This document shows positions 55,787 to 64,000 of a stretch of 64,000 bases of DNA, piece by piece (the stretch's first letter is position 1; every line of letters begins with the position of its first letter). The DNA comes from Pseudomonas guariconensis (GTDB lineage: Bacteria > Pseudomonadota > Gammaproteobacteria > Pseudomonadales > Pseudomonadaceae). The notes beneath the pieces are model-generated. The model was not told the DNA's origin. It did not search any database and was given only the letters and a program-made list of their open reading frames with translations. Location of the stretch: the NCBI RefSeq assembly GCF_024127895.1, contig NZ_JAMYBK010000005.1, forward strand, positions 1 to 64,000, given 5' to 3'. The translations under genes and the position numbers were made by a program.

Positions 55787-56575
55787 CTATCGCGGTGTGC
55801 CGCGTTCCTGCTGCTCAACGGTGTCAGGAATATCGGCGCCATCGCCGTCATAGCGTGCGTTGATCGCTGCATAGGCCGGTTCCAGCTTGAAGCGCCGCAG
55901 TTCGGCGGCGAACGCCTGGGCCAGTTGCTCGCGGCCTGGTTTGCGTGCCAGGCCCAGGTACTGCGGGTGGCGGCTGATCACCAGGGGCAGTTCCTCGACC
56001 TGCCGCTCGAGCCCCAGTTGGCGGCGTAGGTAGCGCCCGCCACGGCGGTCGGTCACCAGCAGGTCGATGCGGCCCAGGAGCAGTTTGCCGAAGTTCGCCT
56101 CGAGGGTGGGCGCCGCTTCCCGGCGAAACAGCGGGGATTCGCTGAACGCGGCACTGTAGGCGTAGCCCGGGGCAGTGCCCACGGTCAGGCCGGCGAGGTC
56201 TTCCAGGCGTTCGACGGCATGACGCCGGGCACGGGCCTGGAACAGCACGAACTCGACCTGCGACATGGGCTCGTCCGGGTAGACCAGGTAGGGCCTGCGC
56301 GAGTCGAGCCGGAAAATGTCCATCACGCCGTCGGCCTGGCCCTGCTCGACCATGGCCAGGCAGCGCTTCCACGGCAGGAACTGCCAGTCGATGTCGAAGC
56401 CCAGGCGTTTGAACACTTCGTTGGTGACTTCGTAATCGATGCCCCGCGGCTGGCCATTGTCCCGGTAGATGTAGGGCGCCCAGTCGTCGCTGACCAGGCG
56501 CAGCCGCTCGGCCTGGGCCAGCGGGCCCAGGCAGGCGAGCAGCAGGAGGCAGAAGAGGCGGGTGACATGGCGCAT
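55787..56575 (-). CDS. Periplasmic solute-binding protein, family 3 (transporter-like)
   Basis: A 262-residue protein with a signal peptide (HVTRLFCLLLLACLGPLAQA) and the SBP_bac_3 fold (RLRLVSDDWAPYIYRDNG, GIDYEVTNEVFKRLGFDIDW). It resembles stand-alone amino acid-binding proteins found without ABC permeases. Ligand and role are not evident, and no transporter genes lie beside it. Confidence 0.8.
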   Translation of the reverse strand: MRHVTRLFCLLLLACLGPLAQAERLRLVSDDWAPYIYRDNGQPRGIDYEVTNEVFKRLGFDIDWQFLPWKRCLAMVEQGQADGVMDIFRLDSRRPYLVYPDEPMSQVEFVLFQARARRHAVERLEDLAGLTVGTAPGYAYSAAFSESPLFRREAAPTLEANFGKLLLGRIDLLVTDRRGGRYLRRQLGLERQVEELPLVISRHPQYLGLARKPGREQLAQAFAAELRRFKLEPAYAAINARYDGDGADIPDTVEQQERGTPR

Positions 56576-56624
56576 GGCGGGCAGGGTACGCCGTCCGCCG
56601 GTCGATGGCCAGAGAGCCGCTGCG

Positions 56625-56665
56625 CAGGGCCTGGACGCACCTTTTCGGTGCTCATCCAGGCCCCT
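56625..56665. terminator. Long hairpin downstream of metF
   Basis: CAGGGCCTGGACGCACC and GGTGCTCATCCAGGCCCCTG form a long imperfect palindrome around a TTTTC loop, 7 bp after the metF stop. It is the probable 3' end of the ahcY-metF message, though no T-run follows on the minus strand. Confidence 0.5.
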
Positions 56666-56671
56666 GCCGGA

Positions 56672-57517
56672 TTAGCGTGGCAGCTTGAGGTTGTTCCAGA
56701 TCGCCAGGCTCGGCTCGGCCTGGTTCAGGGTGTAGAAGTGCAGCCCGGGTGCGCCGCCTTGCAGCAGTTGCTCGCACATGCGGGTGATCACTTCCTCGCC
56801 GAACGCCTGGATGCTGCGGGTGTCGTCCCCGTAGGCTTCCAGCTGCTTGCGGATCCAGCGCGGGATCTCGGCGCCGCAGGCATCGGAGAAGCGTGCCAGC
56901 TTGCTGTAGTTGGTGATCGGCATGATGCCGGGTACCACCGGAATGTCCACACCCAGCTTGCGCACGCGCTCGACGAAGTAGAAATAGCTGTCGGCGTTGA
57001 AGAAGTACTGGGTGATGGCGCTGTCGGCGCCGGCCTTGACCTTGTGCACGAAGTTGGCCAGGTCGTCCTCGAAGTTGCGTGCCTGGGGGTGCATCTCGGG
57101 GTAGGCGGCGACTTCCAGGTGGAAGTGGTCACCGCTTTCCTGGCGGATGAACTCGACCAGGTCGCTGGCGTAGCGCAGTTCGCCATAGGCCATGCCCATG
57201 CCCGACGGCAGGTCGCCACGCAGGGCGACGATGCGCTTGATTCCGGCTGCCTTGTATTGGGCGATCAGGGTGCGCAGTTCGTCCTTGCTGTCACCGACGC
57301 AGGACAGGTGTGGCGCGGCGGCTACCTTGGCCTCGCTTTCCAGTTGCAGCACGGTGTTGAGGGTACGGTCGCGGGTCGAGCCCCCTGCGCCATAGGTGCA
57401 GGAGAAGAAATCGGGGTTATAGGTGGCCAGCTGGCGGGCGACGCCCATCAGTTTTTCATGGCCGGCCTCGGTCTTGGTGGGGAAGAACTCGAAACTGTAG
57501 CGGCGTTCTTGTGACAT
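56672..57517 (-). CDS. metF: 5,10-methylenetetrahydrofolate reductase
   Basis: FAD-dependent reductase that makes 5-methyltetrahydrofolate for methionine synthesis. The 281-residue protein has YSFEFFPTKTEAGHEKL, CTYGAGGSTRDRT, IVALRGDLPSGMG and the C-terminal HFYTLNQ motif. I chose the ATG at 57517 (MSQERRYSFEF). It follows ahcY on the minus strand; both enzymes belong to the methionine/SAM cycle, and the ahcY riboswitch may also affect it. Confidence 0.97.
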   Translation of the reverse strand: MSQERRYSFEFFPTKTEAGHEKLMGVARQLATYNPDFFSCTYGAGGSTRDRTLNTVLQLESEAKVAAAPHLSCVGDSKDELRTLIAQYKAAGIKRIVALRGDLPSGMGMAYGELRYASDLVEFIRQESGDHFHLEVAAYPEMHPQARNFEDDLANFVHKVKAGADSAITQYFFNADSYFYFVERVRKLGVDIPVVPGIMPITNYSKLARFSDACGAEIPRWIRKQLEAYGDDTRSIQAFGEEVITRMCEQLLQGGAPGLHFYTLNQAEPSLAIWNNLKLPR

Positions 57518-57542
57518 CACTCGTTCCTCGAGCAGCGGGCTT

Positions 57543-57684
57543 GAGCTTCAAGCGGCGAGCTGCAAGTGAAAGCCAGATCGGTGGTGGCCGATCTGGCTGG
57601 GGCATCGTTCAAGGTCCATTCAGCTGCAAGAAGCATCGGCACGCGCTGATTTTTCTTGCCGCTTGCAACTGACAGCTTGCCGCT
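57543..57684. repeat. AGCTTCAAGC-family palindrome, copy J (enlarged), with an inner hairpin
   Basis: GAGCTTCAAGCGGCGAGCTGCAAG faces CTTGCCGCTTGCAACTGACAGCTTGCCGC, about 140 bp apart. Inside lies a perfect hairpin AGCCAGATCG / CGATCTGGCT (57571-57598), and a second CAGCTGCAAGAAGC...GATTTTTCTTG pair. It looks like a copy expanded by insertion or two merged copies. It fills the ahcY-metF gap. Confidence 0.7.
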
Positions 57685-57686
57685 GG

Positions 57687-59290
<1,604 letters not shown>

Positions 59291-59393
59291 GGTTTTCTGT
59301 CGATTAATCGCGACGATAGTCGATGTTCAATGGAGAGTGACTGGCGGGTCTGCCATCATTACCGCACGTCAGCCAAGCAGGTCAGGAGCACCG

Positions 59394-59795
59394 ATGAATT
59401 TCCACACCCGCAAGTGGGTAAAACCCGAAGACCTCAACCCCAACGGCACCCTGTTCGGCGGCAGCCTGCTGCGCTGGATCGACGAGGAGGCGGCGATCTA
59501 CGCCATCGTCCAGCTGGGCAACCAGCGGGTGGTGACCAAGTACATCTCGGAGATCAACTTCGTCAGCGCCTCGCGCCAGGGCGACATCATCGAGCTGGGC
59601 ATCACCGCCACCGAGTTCGGTCGTACCTCGATCACCCTCAAGTGCGAAGTGCGCAACAAGATCACCCGCAAGAGCATCCTGACGGTGGACAAGATGGTCT
59701 TCGTCAACCTCGGCGAGGACGGCCTGCCAGCGGCGCACGGGCGCACCGAGATCAAGTACATCCAGGACCAGTTCCCCGATACCGCGGTCGAATGA
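59394..59795 (+). CDS. Acyl-CoA thioesterase (hotdog fold)
   Basis: A 133-residue YciA/acyl-CoA thioester hydrolase-type protein, with LNPNGTLFGGSLLRWIDEEAAI (hot-dog helix, catalytic Asp in WIDEEAA) and VSASRQGDIIELGI. It likely hydrolyses acyl-CoAs of unknown chain length. ATG 59394 follows CAGGAG; the in-frame GTG/ATG upstream is less likely. Convergent with the antiporter gene. Confidence 0.92.
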   Translation: MNFHTRKWVKPEDLNPNGTLFGGSLLRWIDEEAAIYAIVQLGNQRVVTKYISEINFVSASRQGDIIELGITATEFGRTSITLKCEVRNKITRKSILTVDKMVFVNLGEDGLPAAHGRTEIKYIQDQFPDTAVE

Positions 59796-59854
59796 GCTTC
59801 AAGCTGCAAGAGAAGGGCGTGCACACTCACGCTTTTTCTTGCAGCGTACAGCTA
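59794..59854. repeat. AGCTTCAAGC-family palindrome, copy K
   Basis: GAGCTTCAAGCTGCAAGAGAAGGGCG faces CGCTTTTTCTTGCAGCGTACAGCT, a compact version of the repeat. Both flanking stop codons (thioesterase TGA 59793-59795, antiporter TAG 59854-59852) lie in it, so it forms the entire space between convergent genes, exactly where a bidirectional terminator would sit. Confidence 0.8.
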
Positions 59855-61090
59855 GTCAGGCTGGGCGCTGACCCCGCGTACAACGCGGCCGATGCTCAAA
59901 CCCTGCACCAGGATCGACGACAGCACCACGATGTAGGTGATCGACAGCAGCAGGTCACGCTCGGCGCCGGCCGGTAGCGACAGCGCCAGCGCCACGGACA
60001 CGCCACCGCGCAGGCCGCCCCAGGTCAGTACCCGCACGGTGCCCTTGGGCACACTGCGCCACCGGCGCAGCAGGACGATCGCCGGCGCCACGGTCAGCAG
60101 GCGCGACAGCAGTACCGCCACGGCCAGCACGGCGCCTGCGGCCAGGTGCATCCAGTTGAACGGCAGCAGCAACAGCTCCAGGCCGATCAGGGCGAACAGC
60201 AGGGCGTTGAGCATATCGTCGATCAACTCCCAGAAACCGTCCATGTAGCGGCGGGTCATGTCGTTCATCGCCAGGTTGCGCCCCAGGTTGCCAATGATCA
60301 GGCCGGCCACCACCATGGCGATCGGCGCCGACACGTGCAGCTCGTAGCACATGGCCGAGCCACCGATGACCAGCGCCAGGGTCAGCATCACCTCGACCTG
60401 GTACTGCTCGACGCTCTTGATCATGCGGTAGGTGGCGTAGCCGATCAGGCCGCCGAAGACGATGCCGCCGATGGCCTCGCGGGCGAACAGCACGGCGGTG
60501 TCGGCGAAGCTTGGCGTCTCGCCGAGCTGGACGATGCCCAGCAGTACGGTGAACACCACCACCGCGGTACCGTCGTTGAACAGCGACTCGCCGACGATGG
60601 TGGTCTTCAGTGGTTTGGAGGCGTTGGCGGTACGCAGAGCACCCAGCACGGCGATCGGGTCGGTGGGCGAGATCAGCGCACCGAACAGCAGGCAGTACAT
60701 CAGCGGCACGTCCCAGCCGAACAGGGCGAAGATCCAGTGCGCCAGGAAACCGATCACCACGGTGGCGATCAGCACGCCGACGGTGGCCAGCAGGCCGATC
60801 GGCCAGCGGTAGCTGCGCAGGTCGGCCAGGTTGACGTGCAGGGCGCCGGCGAACAGCAGGAAAGCCAGCATCCAGTGCATGAGCAGATCGTTGAAGTCGA
60901 TCTGGTTCATCAGCCCTTCGACGCGTTCTTCCAGGCCAGGGAAGCCGATCAGGCTCAGGCCCTGGATGATCAGGGAGAACAGCAGCGCGGTGACCATCAC
61001 GCCAATGGCTGGCGGTAGGCCGATGAAGCGGTAGTTGACGTAGGTGAGGAGGGTGGTCAGGCAGATAAATGCGGCAACGAGTTCGAGCAT
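59852..61090 (-). CDS. Na+/H+ antiporter, NhaP/CPA1 type
   Basis: A 412-residue inner-membrane monovalent cation/proton antiporter with about 12 helices. CPA1 signatures include ALISPTDPIAVLGAL (with the ion-site Asp), GESLFNDGTAVVVF and LTWGGLRGGVSVALALSLP. It would export Na+ or K+ for pH and salt balance. I start at the ATG at 61090 (MLELVAAFICLTTLLTY); the frame remains open for 440 bp upstream without coding features. Confidence 0.93.
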   Translation of the reverse strand: MLELVAAFICLTTLLTYVNYRFIGLPPAIGVMVTALLFSLIIQGLSLIGFPGLEERVEGLMNQIDFNDLLMHWMLAFLLFAGALHVNLADLRSYRWPIGLLATVGVLIATVVIGFLAHWIFALFGWDVPLMYCLLFGALISPTDPIAVLGALRTANASKPLKTTIVGESLFNDGTAVVVFTVLLGIVQLGETPSFADTAVLFAREAIGGIVFGGLIGYATYRMIKSVEQYQVEVMLTLALVIGGSAMCYELHVSAPIAMVVAGLIIGNLGRNLAMNDMTRRYMDGFWELIDDMLNALLFALIGLELLLLPFNWMHLAAGAVLAVAVLLSRLLTVAPAIVLLRRWRSVPKGTVRVLTWGGLRGGVSVALALSLPAGAERDLLLSITYIVVLSSILVQGLSIGRVVRGVSAQPD

Positions 61091-61489
61091 CCCGAATCCT
61101 GTGACAGTGGCTTCCAAGTCATTACCCGAATGGCTCGGGCAGTTCTTTGATGATCTGGCGGAGCAGCCGGGACACATCTTATGACCGGTTTTGTTGGAAT
61201 CGTTCAAGTCTGAGGGGTATGCGGCCTTGAGTCGTACACGGATGAGGCGGGCCGCGAGTGGCTGGCCCTGAGACCCGTGGCGCATGGCAAGGGCTGGTGC
61301 CCTTGTCCGCGGGCAAGCCCGCTCCCATAGGGATCTGCAAAACCACATGACGTGTGATCGACGCGAACTCCTGTGGGGCTTGCCGGCGAATGGGCTGCGC
61401 AGCAGCCCCCAAGGCCCCACGCGAAACGGATATAGTGTGGATCGCCCCGGCCATTGACGGCCCGAATGCTTTGCAAGGAACCCCTCTGC
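61091..61489. other. 399-bp divergent intergenic region, antiporter / EamA permease
   Basis: This gap holds promoters of both divergent genes and a REP pair (61305-61408). A possible -10 box TATAGT at 61431-61436 would serve the EamA gene; no clear -35 is seen. The remaining sequence has no credible gene. Confidence 0.5.
61305..61408. repeat. Mixed REP elements upstream of the EamA gene
   Basis: TCCGCGGGCAAGCCCGCTCCCATAGGG (61305-61331, the CGGGC variant) is followed by CTGTGGGGCTTGCCGGCGAATGGGCTGCGCAGCAGCCCC (61371-61408, CCGGC variant). Two REP subtypes side by side, unlike the matched pairs elsewhere. Confidence 0.7.
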
Positions 61490-62323
61490 GTGTTGGCAAC
61501 TTCTCTGGTGCTGGTCGCGGCCCTGCTGCACGCGACTTGGAATACCCTGATCAAGTTCAGTGGCGAGCGCCTGCTGGTGATCGCCAGCATGGATGCGGTG
61601 GCACTGTTGTTCGCTGTGCTGGCGATAGCATTCGTCGAGCTGCCGCCGGCCGAGGTCTGGCCCTGGCTGCTGGCCTCGGCGTTGGCCGAGCAGTTGTACC
61701 GTTTCCTGCTGATCCAGGCCTATCGGGTCGGCGACCTGGGGTTGGTCTATCCTCTGATGCGTGGCTTGTCGCCGCTGGTGGTGCTGGGGTTGACCCTGGC
61801 GTTCGCCGGCGAGTCGCTGAGCAGCCAGCAGATCATCGGTATCCTGCTGATCCCCTGCGGCATGGCCTGCCTGCTGTGGCAGGGCGGCGGTGGCGATCGC
61901 TTGCCCTGGTCGATGTTACCGGTGGTGGCGCTGATCGGCCTGTGCATCGGCTGCTACACCTGGTTCGACGGCCAGGCCGTGCGGCTGTGGGGCAAGCCCT
62001 GGGACTACCTGGTCTGGCTGACCCTGCTCAGTGCCTGGCCGTTCCCGTTGCTGGCCTGCGTGGCGCGCCGCGCACCGTTCGTGCTGTTCTGGCGTACCCA
62101 GTGGCGCCTGGGGCTGGCGGTGGGGGTATGCGTATTGCTGAGCTACGCCCTGGTGTTGTGGGCCATGCACCTGGGGTCGGTGGCCGAGGCGGCGGCGCTA
62201 CGTGAGCTGAGCGTGATCCTGGTGGTGCTGATGGGCATGCGCTACCTCAAAGAACCTTTTGGCGGCCCGAGACTCCTAGCTTGCGGGCTGGTCCTGGCGG
62301 GCATGCTGGTGATGAAGCTCTGA
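61490..62323 (+). CDS. EamA/DMT superfamily permease
   Basis: A 277-residue membrane protein with about ten helices in two EamA-like halves (LHATWNTLIKFSGERLLV and ALVLWAMHLGSVAEAAALRELS as repeat-defining parts). The family exports or imports metabolites; the substrate is unknown. I chose GTG 61490, which has AAGGAA 9 nt upstream; ATG 61466 and an upstream TTG are alternatives. The MAPEG gene follows 31 bp later. Confidence 0.86.
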   Translation: MLATSLVLVAALLHATWNTLIKFSGERLLVIASMDAVALLFAVLAIAFVELPPAEVWPWLLASALAEQLYRFLLIQAYRVGDLGLVYPLMRGLSPLVVLGLTLAFAGESLSSQQIIGILLIPCGMACLLWQGGGGDRLPWSMLPVVALIGLCIGCYTWFDGQAVRLWGKPWDYLVWLTLLSAWPFPLLACVARRAPFVLFWRTQWRLGLAVGVCVLLSYALVLWAMHLGSVAEAAALRELSVILVVLMGMRYLKEPFGGPRLLACGLVLAGMLVMKL

Positions 62324-62354
62324 TACCGATCATTCTGAACAAGGAGTCCTGTCC

Positions 62355-62741
62355 ATGACCGTTGCCCTGTGGTGCATTTTGATCGCGATGATCCTGCCGC
62401 CGCTGTGTGGCTTGACGGCGAAGCTGAGCAGTGGCCGTTTCGGCATGCGCGACAACCATGACCCGCGTGCCTTCCTAGATACCCTCTCAGGGTTGCCGCG
62501 CCGCGCCCATGCCGCCCAGCAGAACGGCTACGAAGCCTTTCCCGCGTTCGCCGCGGCAGTGCTGGTGGCCGATATCGTCGGCAATGCCGAGCAGGTCACC
62601 CAAGACGTGCTGGCGGTGCTCTATATCACCAGCCGGCTGCTCTACATCATCTGCTACCTGGCCGACCTGGCCGTCCTGCGCTCCCTTGTGTGGTTCGTCG
62701 GGGTGGCCCTTATCGTGACGTTCTTCATCGTTTCGATCTGA
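62355..62741 (+). CDS. MAPEG family membrane protein
   Basis: A 128-residue protein with four predicted helices and the MAPEG pattern: FLDTLSGLPRRAHAAQQNGYEAFPAF, with the conserved R.A.AQ.N..E segment, and TSRLLYIICYL. Eukaryotic members are glutathione transferases or eicosanoid enzymes; bacterial function is generally unknown. Start ATG follows AAGGAG. Confidence 0.88.
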   Translation: MTVALWCILIAMILPPLCGLTAKLSSGRFGMRDNHDPRAFLDTLSGLPRRAHAAQQNGYEAFPAFAAAVLVADIVGNAEQVTQDVLAVLYITSRLLYIICYLADLAVLRSLVWFVGVALIVTFFIVSI

Positions 62742-62750
62742 GTAGGCGTA

Positions 62751-62810
62751 TTCGCGGGCTTGCACGTGGGGGCGCTTCGCGCCCCGAGATGGCAGTGCTT
62801 GCCCGCGAAA
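62751..62810. repeat. REP-type stem-loop between the MAPEG gene and mltA
   Basis: TTCGCGGGCTTGCACGTG and GCAGTGCTTGCCCGCGAA form an outer stem, with GGGGCGCTTCGCGCCCC as an inner hairpin. It fills the gap between convergent genes, a likely bidirectional transcript end. Confidence 0.7.
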
Positions 62811-62825
62811 ACGCTTGGCGCTGAT

Positions 62826-63977
62826 TCAGGGGGCTTTAGGCACTTCGGGCAACGGCTTGCCCTTGGGCCACAACAGCCAGATCTGCCCTTGCTGCTTCAT
62901 GTTGCCCGCCAGTTCGCCGGCCTCCGGGCCTGTGCCCCAGAACAGGTCGGCACGTACCTCGCCGGTGATGGCGCCGCCGGTGTCCTGGGCGCCGACCGGG
63001 CGCACCACCGGGCTGCCGTCCGGGCGGGTGGTGGAGAGCCAGAGCAGGCTGCCCAGGGGAATCACCTTGCGGTCGATGGCCACGCTATAGCCGGCGGTCA
63101 GCGGTACGTTGAGCGAGCCGCGTGGCCCTTCGTTGCTGTCCGGGCGGGTGCCGAAGAACACATAGCTGGGGTTGCTCGCCAGCAGCTCGGGCACCCGTTG
63201 CGGGTTGGCCTGGGCCCAGGCATGGATGCTGCCCATGGTCACGTCTTCTTTCTTCAACTGGCCCTGTTCTACCAGCCAGCGACCGATCGGCCGGTACGGA
63301 TGGCCGTTCTGGTCGGCGTAGCCCAGGCGCAGTTGGCGCCCGTCCTCCAGTTGGACACGCCCCGAGCCTTGGATTTGCAGGAACTGCAGGTCCATCGGAT
63401 CGGTCAGCCAGGCCAGCACCGGCGCCTTGACGCCATCGCGATAGATCGTTTCCGCCGTGTCGTAGGGCTTGAGCACGCGGCCTTCCAGACGCCCGCGCAG
63501 ACGCTTGCCCTTGAGCTCGGGGTAGATGCTGGCCAGGTCGACCACGACCATGTCTTCCGGGATGCCATAGACCGGTACCTGGGCGCTGTCGGTGCGTTCG
63601 AGGCTGCCGGCGTAGACAGGTTCGTAGTACCCGGTGATCAGGCCATTGGCACTGTTTTCGGCCGAGCGCAGGCCGTAGACCTCGAAGTTCTGCTGCAGGA
63701 ACGCGCGGACTTGGGCGGCATCTTGGGCAAGGGGCTGCGCGGCCTCGCAGGTGGTGGCCCAGACCGGATCGCGCTTGAGCTTCTCGCAACCGTTGCGCCA
63801 TGCCTGGAAGCCAGCCAGCAGGTCGCTATCGCTGACGGTCGGCAGGTCTTTCCAGGTCGCGGGTGCATAGGTGGCGATGGCATGGGGTTCAGGCTTGGCG
63901 CTTTCGCCGCCGTTGCAGCCGGCCAGCAGGGCCAGGGCGGGAAGCGCCCAGGCGAAGTGGCGCAAGGCAGATTTCAT
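62826..63977 (-). CDS. mltA: Membrane-bound lytic murein transglycosylase A
   Basis: Outer-membrane lipoprotein that cleaves peptidoglycan glycan strands to form 1,6-anhydro ends. The 383-residue product has a lipoprotein signal ending LALLAGC (Cys21), the MltA domain (NGLITGYYEPVYAGSLERTD) and the C-terminal 3D domain with GAQDTGGAITGEVRADLFWG, including the catalytic Asp region. Convergent with the MAPEG gene. Confidence 0.96.
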   Translation of the reverse strand: MKSALRHFAWALPALALLAGCNGGESAKPEPHAIATYAPATWKDLPTVSDSDLLAGFQAWRNGCEKLKRDPVWATTCEAAQPLAQDAAQVRAFLQQNFEVYGLRSAENSANGLITGYYEPVYAGSLERTDSAQVPVYGIPEDMVVVDLASIYPELKGKRLRGRLEGRVLKPYDTAETIYRDGVKAPVLAWLTDPMDLQFLQIQGSGRVQLEDGRQLRLGYADQNGHPYRPIGRWLVEQGQLKKEDVTMGSIHAWAQANPQRVPELLASNPSYVFFGTRPDSNEGPRGSLNVPLTAGYSVAIDRKVIPLGSLLWLSTTRPDGSPVVRPVGAQDTGGAITGEVRADLFWGTGPEAGELAGNMKQQGQIWLLWPKGKPLPEVPKAP

Positions 63978-64000
63978 GGTCGAATCCTTGAGAGGGAGAG

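Overview
The window is chromosomal DNA of a Pseudomonas putida-group bacterium. The evidence is high GC, strong GC3 codon bias, a medium-chain-length PHA locus (phaC1-phaZ-phaC2-phaD-phaF-phaI), a hut locus with HutG deformylase, opgGH, tatABC-hisIE-ubiBJE, a pil-chp chemosensory locus, an SAH riboswitch on ahcY, and intergenic REP elements with the arm motif GCCGGCTCCCACAG. The gene order matches what I recall for the P. putida KT2440 region from hutU to mltA. The species is not determined. I see no rRNA, tRNA, CRISPR, prophage, transposase or integrase.

Layout. 1-5.3 kb (+): histidine catabolism, with the 3' end of hutU, then hutH, a histidine permease, hutI and hutG. 5.4-6.9 kb (+): proline iminopeptidase and dtd. 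7.1-11.4 kb (+): opgGH, osmoregulated periplasmic glucan synthesis. 11.7-14.4 kb (+): a three-gene polar amino acid ABC importer. 14.5-16.4 kb (-): an McpQ-like chemoreceptor. 16.5-22.5 kb (-): ubiE-ubiJ-ubiB-hisI-hisE-tatA-tatB-tatC-rsmE-like. 22.7-29.5 kb: the PHA locus, with a small PHA-associated protein, phaI and phaF on + and phaC1-phaZ-phaC2-phaD on -, convergent. 29.8-38.4 kb (-): a DUF971 protein, hslVU, pyrR-pyrB-pyrC', ruvX/yqgE, a TonB-like protein and gshB. 38.6-47.5 kb (+): pilG-pilH-pilI-pilJ-chpA-chpC. 47.5-64 kb: hemolysin III family, rsmE, bioA, a flavin amine oxidase, cytochrome b561, YceI, rhlE, a periplasmic solute-binding protein, ahcY-metF, an acyl-CoA thioesterase, a Na+/H+ antiporter, an EamA permease, a MAPEG protein and mltA.

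The coding content is conserved core genome. The most interesting signals lie between genes. (i) A family of about 11 imperfect palindromes has arms related to AGCTTCAAGCTGCAAGC and a core related to AAGAAAAAGC/GCTTTTTCTT. Copies abut or contain stop codons, and one supplies the last codons of chpC. (ii) Paired REP elements (REPIN-like) sit in seven or eight gaps. (iii) An SAH riboswitch with its sigma70 promoter precedes ahcY. (iv) A near-consensus sigma32 promoter precedes hslVU, and its -35 box lies in the edge of a palindrome copy. (v) A sigma54-type -24/-12 promoter precedes phaC1. (vi) Crc/Hfq-type A-rich motifs lie at hutH, the histidine permease and phaC1, linking carbon catabolite repression to histidine use and PHA storage.

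Functionally the window joins carbon and nitrogen assimilation (hut, ABC importer, citrate-type chemoreceptor), carbon storage (pha), the activated methyl cycle (ahcY-metF) and surface or envelope functions (opg, tat, pil-chp, mltA). I did not find a convincing undescribed multi-gene system. Start codons were chosen by Shine-Dalgarno spacing, operon overlap and family N-termini.
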